A DNA stretch of 64,000 nucleotides. Origin: Candidatus Uhrbacteria bacterium (GTDB lineage Bacteria; Patescibacteriota; Patescibacteriia; 2-12-FULL-60-25). A program made the position numbers and the translations under genes. A model generated the notes under the pieces. That model made no database searches. It had not been told where the DNA came from and saw only the letters and a list, made by a program, of their open reading frames with translations. The stretch covers positions 47,110 to 111,109 of the forward strand of contig JACQMO010000003.1 in NCBI GenBank assembly GCA_016203535.1, written 5' to 3'. Each line of letters starts with the position of its first letter. Position 1 is the first letter of the stretch. This document shows, piece after piece, positions 57,478 to 64,000 of this stretch.

Positions 57478-57480
57478 ATT
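57448..57480 (+). terminator. Rho-independent terminator (CGCGT-c-GCCC-cctc-GGGC-c-ACGCG-TTTTTTATTTT)
   Basis: Stem followed by T6ATTTT; may serve candidate ncRNA. Confidence 0.82.
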
Positions 57481-58240
57481 TTCCCGTCGCCTGCCACAGC
57501 AGGTCAAAAAAACTTTTGAACAATCCCGCAACGTCCTCGCTTTCGATGATGACGGCAATGGGTCTGGTCCGCATCGTGACGATATACAAAAATCGTTCGA
57601 AGATGTCGCATTCCCCGTTGAACGGAGCCGCATCCGTGAGTTGCCGCGCTTCCACGTTTTTCGCGTGCGTCGGGAGGGAGAGGCCGGGCTCGATCGAATA
57701 AAGCAGCCTCACGCGGTTCAAGGTCGTGGACAGGCGGAGACGCTGGTCCTGCTGATATTGCGCAAGATCGACCATCCCCTGGTCGTAATGGATGAACACG
57801 CGGCCCGCAAGCGTTCCGCGCGCCAAATCGATCATCGCCTCCCGCGCGGCACGGACCCCTTCTTCCCCTTCGAAGTACCGCACCTTCGGTTTGTCTTCCA
57901 CGGCGCGGAAGAGCGCGAGAAAATTCGGCATCACGTGTTCCAATCGTTTCTTCTTCTCCTCGGCGTGGCGCACTTCATCGTTCATGAGGAATAGGAGATG
58001 TTCGGGCGATTCTGGCGCGAACACGGTTTTCTTCCCGCGTTCGACGCTCGACATGAGCCCGTGACGCTTCAGCGATTCGAGCATCACGTAGGTCGTCGCG
58101 CGATTCACGCCCGCTTTTTTCGCGATGTCCTGGACGCTCGCGGGGCCGAGTTCCAGCATGGCGAGATACACGTTCGCCTCCTTGTCCGACAGACCGAATT
58201 CGACCAATTTATTCTTGAGGTCGTTCATAGTCATTCCCAC
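57476..58240 (-). CDS. TrmB-family transcriptional regulator
   Basis: MNDLKNKLVEFGLSDKEANVYLAMLELGPASVQDIAKKAGVNRATTYVMLESLKRHGLMSSVERGKKTVF. Confidence 0.88.
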   Translation of the reverse strand: MGMTMNDLKNKLVEFGLSDKEANVYLAMLELGPASVQDIAKKAGVNRATTYVMLESLKRHGLMSSVERGKKTVFAPESPEHLLFLMNDEVRHAEEKKKRLEHVMPNFLALFRAVEDKPKVRYFEGEEGVRAAREAMIDLARGTLAGRVFIHYDQGMVDLAQYQQDQRLRLSTTLNRVRLLYSIEPGLSLPTHAKNVEARQLTDAAPFNGECDIFERFLYIVTMRTRPIAVIIESEDVAGLFKSFFDLLWQATGK

Positions 58241-59361
58241 CGCGTGAGGACAGGCAGCGTCATTTTTGCGGTGTTCTCCCAGGTATACGTTGCCGCCCGG
58301 GTGATTCCGGCGGTGCGCAGTTTCTCTTTCAGCCCCTGTTCAGAAGACAAACGGGATAATGCGTCGGCGAGCGCTTCCGGCTGGTCCGGAGAGAAAAACA
58401 ACGCAGCATCCGAACCGATGACGCCCGGCAAGCTGGCGGCGGAAGATGAAATGACCGGGCATCCCGACGCCATGGCCATGACCGGCGGCAAGCCGAACCC
58501 TTCATACCAGGACGGATGAACAAGCGCTTCGGCGGCGTTCAGGAGCGCCGGAAGGTCGAGCTCCGGAACGTATCCAAGCTCGATGATGTCCGCGCGCACG
58601 GGCGAACGCGCGATCGCGGCCTTGATCTCGTCATAACGGAATCCCGGAACGCCGACGAAGACGAGCTTGTGCGGATCGCCCACGCCGCGGCGCGCCTTGA
58701 ACGATTCGAACGCTTTCACGAGCGTGACCAGGTTTTTCTTCGCTTCCAGCCGGCCGATCGTGAGGAAAAACGGACGCGAGAGCCGATAACGATGAAGGCG
58801 TTCGTCGACGGCAGCGCGGTCTGTGATGGGACGGTAGTGCGTATGGTCGATCCCGTTCGGAATCACGGCGATGCGGCTCGGGTCGATGCCGTATGCCTCG
58901 GCGATCTCCTTCCCGCTGTACTCGGACACGGTGATGATCCGCGCGGCGCGGCGCCGAATGTCCTTCATCGCCGCTTCGTGGATGCGAACCTGCCGTTTTT
59001 TGTAGAGGTCGGGCAGACGGTGGAATCCTACGTCATGCACCGTCACGACCGTCTTCCGCGGAATGACGCGCGGGAGCGTACTGCCGGGAAGAAACAAGGT
59101 CTCGACCGGCCGGCGGGACATTTCCCAAGACAGGCGGAATTGCGTCCATCCGAACGGGAATGGCCACTTCGCGCGGACCTCGAACCAATTCGCGGGCAAC
59201 GCTTCCAACCCGCCGTGCAGGATCGCGTTCGTATAGAGGATCCAGGAATTGCCGTCGTTTACGGTGAGTTTTTTCAGCTCCTGGATTACATGCCAGGCGT
59301 ACCATTCGACGCCGGTTTTCGTGAGCTTGTTCGCGCGCGACGCCTCGATCCCGATCAACAT
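58231..59361 (-). CDS. Glycosyltransferase family 4
   Basis: MLIGIEASRANKLTKTGVEWYAWHVIQELKK...PSWYEGFGLPPVMAMASGCPVISSSAASLPGVIG. Confidence 0.92.
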   Translation of the reverse strand: MLIGIEASRANKLTKTGVEWYAWHVIQELKKLTVNDGNSWILYTNAILHGGLEALPANWFEVRAKWPFPFGWTQFRLSWEMSRRPVETLFLPGSTLPRVIPRKTVVTVHDVGFHRLPDLYKKRQVRIHEAAMKDIRRRAARIITVSEYSGKEIAEAYGIDPSRIAVIPNGIDHTHYRPITDRAAVDERLHRYRLSRPFFLTIGRLEAKKNLVTLVKAFESFKARRGVGDPHKLVFVGVPGFRYDEIKAAIARSPVRADIIELGYVPELDLPALLNAAEALVHPSWYEGFGLPPVMAMASGCPVISSSAASLPGVIGSDAALFFSPDQPEALADALSRLSSEQGLKEKLRTAGITRAATYTWENTAKMTLPVLTRWE

Positions 59362-59368
59362 GTCGGGA

Positions 59369-59647
59369 TTATAACACTTTTACATCTTTCCAAAACGCGA
59401 TGTATCCCTTGATCTTCGCGGCGGCTTCTTTCGGATCGGGGTACGACCATGCCGTATCTGGAAGCGTCTCTCCGTCGACGACGACGTTGAAATACTGGCA
59501 TTTCCCTTTCCACGGACAGGTATACGGCGTCGGACTTTTTTGCAAATACTCCATCTTCACCGCGTCGGGCGGGAAATAGTGGTTGTTCTCGACGACGATC
59601 GTGTCGTCACTTTCCGCAATGACGGTATTTTTGTAGATGGCTTTCAT
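59369..59647 (-). CDS. DUF427 domain protein
   Basis: MKAIYKNTVIAESDDTIVVENNHYFPPDAVKMEYLQKSPTPYTCPWKGKCQYFNVVVDG. Confidence 0.85.
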   Translation of the reverse strand: MKAIYKNTVIAESDDTIVVENNHYFPPDAVKMEYLQKSPTPYTCPWKGKCQYFNVVVDGETLPDTAWSYPDPKEAAAKIKGYIAFWKDVKVL

Positions 59648-59666
59648 AGATTCTAAAGTATACGTC

Positions 59667-59698
59667 TTATTCGCCTATTCGTACGAATAGGCGAATAA
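59667..59698. repeat. 32-bp perfect palindrome, ATTCG family
   Basis: ttattcgcctattcgtacgaataggcgaataa, immediately 3' of metK stop. Confidence 0.95.
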
Positions 59699-59701
59699 CG
59701 T

Positions 59702-60751
59702 CTATTCGCTCGACTGTTCCCACGGCAAATCTGATTTCCCAAAATGGCCGTACGCCGCCGTGCTGCGATAAATGGGGCGACGGAGGCCGAGGCGCTCGAT
59801 GATCGCGGCTGGGCGGAAGTCGAACGCTGCAAGCGCCGCGGAATCGATCGTTTTCCCTGCCCCGTCCATCGCATGGACCATCACGGGCTCGGCGCGACCG
59901 ATGGCGTATGCCACGGACACGAGACAATCGTCCGCGATCCCGCGCGCGACGAGATTCTTTGCGACGAAGCGCGCCATGTACGCCGCCGATCGATCAACTT
60001 TCGTCGGATCCTTTCCGGAAAACGCGCCGCCGCCGTGCTGGATCAACCCGCCATAGGTATCGACCATAAGCTTGCGGCCCGTGAGTCCGGTGTCAGCGGC
60101 AAATCCGCCGAGGGTAAAGGCGCCGGTCGGGTTCACCAGAATTTCGATGCCCTCGAGAGAACCGACCGTCGGTCCGATGAGATGCTGGATAAGCGATTCG
60201 CGGATTTCCTTCTGCCCGACCTCGCGCGCATGCTGGGTACTCACGAGGACCGTCGCGAGCTTTCCGTCCCGCATCGTAACTTGCGTTTTCCCGTCAGGCC
60301 CGAGCCACGGCAGAAGCCGGTAGCGACGCAAGCGTTCGAGACCCGCAGCGAGGCGATGCGCGAGCACCACGGCCCGCGGCAGAAGTTCCGGCGTTTCCTT
60401 TGAGGCATACCCGTACATGATCCCCTGGTCGCCGGCGCCGCCCACGTCCACACCTTGCGCGATATCCGGGGATTGGCGGACGATTTTGGTCAGCACGTTG
60501 ATGTCATCCGTGTAGCCGATGTCGCGATACACCTGACGCGCGACAACTTCGGCATCGACCTCGGCACAGCTCGTCACTTCACCGCCCACGACAAGAAGCC
60601 CATGACAGCCGAAGGCCTCGACCGCGACACGGGATGTCGGATCCTGAAGAATGTACGCATCAAGGATCGCGTCGGAAATCTGATCACACACTTTATCCGG
60701 ATGGCCGGACGTCACAGATTCGACGGTATACGTGGACGGAAGAATGGGCAT
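59702..60751 (-). CDS. metK: S-adenosylmethionine synthetase
   Basis: MPILPSTYTVESVTSGHPDKVCDQISDAILDAYILQDPTSRVAVE...GAGDQGIMYGYA...GGGAFSGKDPTKVDRSAAY. Confidence 0.95.
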   Translation of the reverse strand: MPILPSTYTVESVTSGHPDKVCDQISDAILDAYILQDPTSRVAVEAFGCHGLLVVGGEVTSCAEVDAEVVARQVYRDIGYTDDINVLTKIVRQSPDIAQGVDVGGAGDQGIMYGYASKETPELLPRAVVLAHRLAAGLERLRRYRLLPWLGPDGKTQVTMRDGKLATVLVSTQHAREVGQKEIRESLIQHLIGPTVGSLEGIEILVNPTGAFTLGGFAADTGLTGRKLMVDTYGGLIQHGGGAFSGKDPTKVDRSAAYMARFVAKNLVARGIADDCLVSVAYAIGRAEPVMVHAMDGAGKTIDSAALAAFDFRPAAIIERLGLRRPIYRSTAAYGHFGKSDLPWEQSSE

Positions 60752-60758
60752 AAAAATT

Positions 60759-60773
60759 CTCTCGCACGGAGAG
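60759..60773 (-). promoter_or_regulatory. Hairpin over metK ribosome-binding site (likely riboswitch expression platform)
   Basis: Minus strand CTCTC-CGTGC-GAGAG-AATTTTT-ATG; GAGAG is the likely SD. Confidence 0.6.
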
Positions 60774-60781
60774 ATGTTATT

Positions 60782-60885
60782 GCGTTATCTTTCCCCGCAG
60801 GGCTGGAATTGGCACCTTGTGACGCTTGTCGACAGGTTGCCGGCGGGTCATCGGGCCAGTGCCCTCGCCGCGCTCTTGATAGTCT
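60782..60885 (-). ncRNA. SAM-I (S-box) riboswitch upstream of metK
   Basis: Minus strand ACTATCAAGAGCGCGGCGAGGGCACTGGCCCGATGACCCGCCGGCAACCTGTCGACAAGCGTCACAAGGTGCCAATTCCAGCCCTGCGGGGAAAGATAACG matches S-box core motifs. Confidence 0.93.
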
Positions 60886-60933
60886 TCAATTGTAAGAGCA
60901 GTCTAACATGTGAAGCCCAGGATCTTCAAGATG

Positions 60934-60965
60934 TCATTCGCTCATTCGCATGAATGAGCGAATGA
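60934..60965. repeat. ATTCG-family palindrome (14-bp arms, GCAT loop)
   Basis: tcattcgctcattcgcatgaatgagcgaatga; contains the arsR-like stop codon. Confidence 0.9.
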
Positions 60966-61208
60966 TGTGGTTATCAGGACGATCGGATGAGGTCGAACCG
61001 ATAGCCGATAATAGACGTTTCGGCTTTTCTGACGACGGCGAACGACATCGGCATTGGAGAGGATGCGAAGATGTTTAGAGGTGGACCTGAAAGAAAGTTT
61101 TATGCGCTCCGCAATGTCGATAACAGTCAGCTCATTCGTCTGAAGATGCCAAAGAATAGCCAACCGACGTTCGTTCGCAAGGGCTTTGAGAGTTCGTTCA
61201 ATCAGCAT
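60942..61208 (-). CDS. ArsR-type winged-helix regulator (88 aa)
   Basis: MLIERTLKALANERRLAILWHLQTNELTVIDIAERIKLSFRSTSKHLRILSNADVVRRRQKSRNVYYRLS. Confidence 0.88.
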   Translation of the reverse strand: MLIERTLKALANERRLAILWHLQTNELTVIDIAERIKLSFRSTSKHLRILSNADVVRRRQKSRNVYYRLSVRPHPIVLITTSFAHSCE

Positions 61209-61219
61209 ATCCGACCGGA

Positions 61220-61249
61220 CATTCGCTCGTTCGTACGAACGAGCGAATG
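61220..61249. repeat. ATTCG-family perfect palindrome between promoter-like block and arsR-like start
   Basis: cattcgctcgttcgtacgaacgagcgaatg. Confidence 0.93.
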
Positions 61250-61256
61250 AGGGGCC

Positions 61257-61293
61257 TATATATACCGCTGAAGGAAAAAGCGTCCTGTGTCAA
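61257..61293 (-). promoter_or_regulatory. Conserved promoter-like block of arsR-like gene 1 (TTGACA-N23-TATATATA)
   Basis: 22-bp block tatatataccgctgaaggaaaa identical to that upstream of arsR-like gene 2; non-canonical spacing. Confidence 0.45.
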
Positions 61294-61323
61294 GGCGTGA
61301 CATGTGGACAACCTTGTTTAGAA

Positions 61324-61353
61324 CATTCGCTCATTCGTGCGAATGAGCGAATG
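61324..61353. repeat. ATTCG-family palindrome
   Basis: cattcgctcattcgtgcgaatgagcgaatg. Confidence 0.93.
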
Positions 61354-61370
61354 ATTGGAACGGAGAGGGG

Positions 61371-61565
61371 TTATTTTTTGGACGGGGCGGAGAGGCCGAC
61401 GTAGGCCAGGTAGCCGGACACGACGAGCGCAACGATCGAAAGCCAGCTCGGGACATCCCAGATGCCGATCGTCGCGGGCCAGCGGTACATGAGCCGCATC
61501 GCATGGAGCAGCGCGATGAACAAAAAAATAGCTCCGCTCACTTTCGCATACATGGAAGGTTTCAT
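61371..61565 (-). CDS. Small membrane protein (64 aa)
   Basis: MKPSMYAKVSGAIFLFIALLHAMRLMYRWPATIGIWDVPSWLSIVALVVSGYLAYVGLSAPSKK; start 61565 or 61583. Confidence 0.65.
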   Translation of the reverse strand: MKPSMYAKVSGAIFLFIALLHAMRLMYRWPATIGIWDVPSWLSIVALVVSGYLAYVGLSAPSKK

Positions 61566-61587
61566 ATGCACGCAGTATAACACGTTT

Positions 61588-61652
61588 TTCGCTTATTCCT
61601 GCCTACCCTGCCTACCGGCAGGCAGGCGGCAGGCGTACGAAGAGGCGAATAA
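61588..61652. repeat. ATTCG-family palindrome interrupted by a 35-bp CTGCCTACC/GGCAGG element
   Basis: ttcgcttattc | ctgcctaccctgcctaccggcaggcaggcggcagg | cgtacgaagaggcgaataa. Confidence 0.75.
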
Positions 61653-61666
61653 CAAACACGTGACAA

Positions 61667-62143
61667 TCAATTCAGTCTCCAAATTTCGACATTGAGATAG
61701 ATTGCGAAGGAAACCCACAGAAGATACGGCGCGAGTATATATGCGGCGGGTCGGGAGATCTTGTGGAACACGGCGATCGTCCAGATGATCGTCGCCCAGA
61801 GAAGAAAAATATCGAGAAGCGCGGCGCCGGGATTCCGCATGCCGAAAAAAAGAACGGACCAGATGGCGTTCAAAAACAGTTGGACATCGAAAATGATCAG
61901 AGCCGTCCTGATATTTCGTTGTTGCAATCCCCGGCGCCAAATCAAAAAAGCTGAAATGCCCATGAGGGCATAGAGCATGGTCCACACAGGACCGAAAATC
62001 CAACTTGGAGGATTCAATGCCGGCTTTGCCAGTCCGGCATACCACGTCGGTATCACGGAGACGGTAAACGCCGCACCGATGACCCCTGCGAGCTCGCAAA
62101 TTCCGATCGCGACGAAGAGTTTCAAAATATCTTTTCGGCTCAT
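61667..62143 (-). CDS. TspO/MBR family protein
   Basis: VIPTWYAGLAKPALNPPSWIFGPVWTMLYALMGISAFLIW. Confidence 0.92.
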   Translation of the reverse strand: MSRKDILKLFVAIGICELAGVIGAAFTVSVIPTWYAGLAKPALNPPSWIFGPVWTMLYALMGISAFLIWRRGLQQRNIRTALIIFDVQLFLNAIWSVLFFGMRNPGAALLDIFLLWATIIWTIAVFHKISRPAAYILAPYLLWVSFAIYLNVEIWRLN

Positions 62144-62871
62144 GACGTGACAGTATACCTGACTTTCTGCAAAAACTTTTTTCTTTTGTTTTCGGGAAAC
62201 TTTTCAATCGCATACCGCAGCATGACGCGGGGCATGACGAGCGCATGTTTCTTTAAAAAAACTTCTTCTGTCTTGAGAGACCTGTCCCCCACTTCGCGAA
62301 GCATCCACCCGACGGCTTTATGGATCAGATCATGACGGTTCTGGAGAAGCAGCTCTGATATTTTGAGCGTGTCCGTGAAATCATTTTTCCTGATGAAGGC
62401 CTGGGTAGAAAGAATGGCAATGCGCTGATCCCACACATTGTTGGAGCGCGCGAGTTTGTAAAGAATTCTTCTGTCTCGGTTCAGGAGATGCCGGCCGAGA
62501 ATCTGCGGCGCGGATGAATCCACGAGATCCCAATTATTCACGCGCCGTCGGTTACGAAGATAGAGACGAACGATCTCCGCATGCGAGCGAGAGCTCCCAC
62601 GATCATATTGCCGCACAAGAATAATCAAAGCGGTCAACCGACATTCGTGGATCTTGCTCTGCAAAAGCTTCTCAATCTCTGTGAGAGGGAGATCCGTGAA
62701 CCGTCTCGCGATCTTGCGCTGTTCCGGCACGGTCACGCCAATAAACACGTCACCGTGGCCGTACTGCCCTTTCCCGGTCTTAAAAAACCACGCCGACGCT
62801 TTGGCCTTCGATGACGTTCCAAGTTTCTTCAGTTCTTTCGCAACTGCCGCCGCGGTTTGAGATACTTCCAT
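62140..62871 (-). CDS. DNA alkylation repair protein (AlkD-like)
   Basis: AWFFKTGKGQYGHGDVFIGVTVPEQRKIARRF...NNWDLVDSSAPQILGRHL. Confidence 0.92.
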   Translation of the reverse strand: MEVSQTAAAVAKELKKLGTSSKAKASAWFFKTGKGQYGHGDVFIGVTVPEQRKIARRFTDLPLTEIEKLLQSKIHECRLTALIILVRQYDRGSSRSHAEIVRLYLRNRRRVNNWDLVDSSAPQILGRHLLNRDRRILYKLARSNNVWDQRIAILSTQAFIRKNDFTDTLKISELLLQNRHDLIHKAVGWMLREVGDRSLKTEEVFLKKHALVMPRVMLRYAIEKFPENKRKKFLQKVRYTVTS

Positions 62872-62878
62872 CTTACGA

Positions 62879-62908
62879 TATTCGCCTATTCGTACGAATT
62901 AGAGAATA
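62879..62908. repeat. ATTCG-family palindrome, asymmetric variant carrying a stop codon
   Basis: tattcgcctattcgtacgaattagagaata; contains stop of arsR-like gene 2. Confidence 0.85.
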
Positions 62909-63153
62909 GCGAGGGTTGTGTGGACGATGGGATGAGGCGCATGGGAAATGCGATAAAACACGGTGAGACTTTTTTGCCGTCGATCCAGAATATCTGCCCG
63001 CGCGAGGACATGGAGATGTTTTGAAGTTGATCTGAAGGAAAGCTTGATACTTGCCGCAATCTCGGCAACAGACAGCTCTCGATCCTTCAGCTTCTGAAGA
63101 ATCGTCAAACGACGCTGATTGGCGAGGGCCTTCAAAATTCGTTCAGTGGTCAT
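62899..63153 (-). CDS. ArsR-type winged-helix regulator (84 aa), paralog of 60942-61208
   Basis: MTTERILKALANQRRLTILQKLKDRELSVAEIAASIKLSFRSTSKHLHVLARADILDRRQKSLTVFYRIS. Confidence 0.88.
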   Translation of the reverse strand: MTTERILKALANQRRLTILQKLKDRELSVAEIAASIKLSFRSTSKHLHVLARADILDRRQKSLTVFYRISHAPHPIVHTTLAIL

Positions 63154-63164
63154 AATCGCGCCTT

Positions 63165-63192
63165 ATCCGCTTATTCGTACGAATAAGCGAAT
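63165..63192. repeat. ATTCG-family palindrome (one mismatch) upstream of arsR-like gene 2
   Basis: atccgcttattcgtacgaataagcgaat. Confidence 0.9.
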
Positions 63193-63199
63193 GGGGGCA

Positions 63200-63236
63200 T
63201 ATATATACCGCTGAAGGAAAACGGCGAGACTGTCAA
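63200..63236 (-). promoter_or_regulatory. Conserved promoter-like block of arsR-like gene 2 (TTGACA-N23-TATATATA)
   Basis: tatatataccgctgaaggaaaa block plus tgtcaa, same spacing as gene 1. Confidence 0.45.
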
Positions 63237-63273
63237 GATGTGGATAACGATCGCGATTAAAACGTTGCTCCAA

Positions 63274-63307
63274 ACTATTCGCCTATTCGTACGAATTAGA
63301 GAATAGT
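63274..63307. repeat. ATTCG-family palindrome, asymmetric stop-codon variant
   Basis: actattcgcctattcgtacgaattagagaatagt; contains stop of 63296-63526. Confidence 0.85.
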
Positions 63308-63526
63308 GTGGTCGTGCTTGGCTTTAGTGAGGAGTTTTTTGAGGTCGGGGGCCGGAATCAGGGGGCAGTATTGGCCCCAGGTCCATTTGCCTTTGGCGCG
63401 GCCGATGCGGCCAACGATGTAATAGGCAAAACGATATTCGATATCCCCTTTTTTCCAAATTTTGTAGGCATGAGCACCGACTCTCAGCTCCTTCCGCAAG
63501 CGCTCGATAAGAAAACTATATTTCAT
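63296..63526 (-). CDS. Conserved-looking hypothetical protein (76 aa)
   Basis: MKYSFLIERLRKELRVGAHAYKIWKKGDIEYRFAYYIVGRIGRAKGKWTWGQYCPLIPAPDLKKLLTKAKHDHTIL. Confidence 0.65.
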   Translation of the reverse strand: MKYSFLIERLRKELRVGAHAYKIWKKGDIEYRFAYYIVGRIGRAKGKWTWGQYCPLIPAPDLKKLLTKAKHDHTIL

Positions 63527-63772
63527 GGTATTAGGTTAAGGTTCATTATTCCTCTTGATCTCAACTTAGAGATAGCTCCTTGACCAGTAAACAAACTTCC
63601 GTTGTAATTCTACTCGGCTCTTTGAAACGCTAGCGAGGTAGATTTGGGCGCTGTTGATTTTATTTAGGTCAGCCGACCTTTACTCTCCCGGAGAGAGCTT
63701 TGCTCTAGATCCCTTTCCTGGGGAGCAGCTAAAGGTCGACTCCCTAATAATTCATTGCAACCGAACCAGATT

Positions 63773-63946
63773 ATGACAAAAATTGTCATTTTTAAGGATC
63801 GTGCCGGTTATTACCGTTGGCGACTAGTTGCGGCAAATGGCGAAAAGGTCGCCGCGAGCGAAGCGTACGTAAGCCGAACGAACGCCGTACGGTCCGCTAA
63901 ACGAATCAAGATTCTTGCGGCCAGTGCAAGAATTGATCAGGTCTAA
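63773..63946 (+). CDS. DUF1508/YegP-like small protein
   Basis: MTKIVIFKDRAGYYRWRLVAANGEKVAASEAYVSRTNAVRSAKRIK. Confidence 0.85.
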   Translation: MTKIVIFKDRAGYYRWRLVAANGEKVAASEAYVSRTNAVRSAKRIKILAASARIDQV

Positions 63947-64000
63947 CAAATAGACTGAATTCGTAAATCCTCGCTAGCTTTTCAAGGAGCTTCTTTTTAC

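Overview
Gene-dense ~64 kb bacterial window dominated by cell-surface polysaccharide biosynthesis. It resembles a Candidate Phyla Radiation/Patescibacteria genome: S-layer-like protein with the 'YYYGADGKRYVFPNEKTYFSWY' type N-terminal repeat, DUF5667-like protein next to an ECF sigma factor, heavy ATGA gene overlaps. That taxonomic call is inference only. Main modules: (i) pseudaminic-acid-type sugar genes (pseB, pseC, class-III aminotransferase, Gfo/Idh oxidoreductase, FemAB/GNAT-like acyltransferase) and a PglK/MsbA-type ABC flippase (1-7.1 kb, minus); (ii) an AT-richer plus-strand glycan operon (7.5-14.4 kb) with a leaderless-looking divergent promoter; (iii) a long minus-strand glycosyltransferase/sugar-nucleotide operon (14.4-36.7 kb: gmd, DegT aminotransferase, cupin, C-methyltransferases, wecB, UXS, asnB, many GT4/GT2 enzymes and a 1190-aa triple-domain fusion); (iv) O-antigen ligase/polymerase-like proteins, a giant S-layer-like protein with a structured leader, DUF5667 and ECF sigma, a GH114-like/FG-GAP protein and more GTs (38-54.8 kb); (v) a Cys/Gly/Ser-rich putative lipoprotein followed by a promoter-to-terminator interval (~56.96-57.48 kb) with many perfect hairpins and no credible ORF (candidate structured ncRNA); (vi) TrmB regulator, SAM-I riboswitch-metK, and a 59.6-63.3 kb segment where a ~30-bp palindrome (ATTCGCYYRTTCG|CGAATRRGCGAAT type) recurs at gene ends and around two ArsR-like regulators. 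Heptanucleotide tandem repeats of different sequence lie in frame inside several glycan genes. No CRISPR array, rRNA, tRNA or transposase was recognised.
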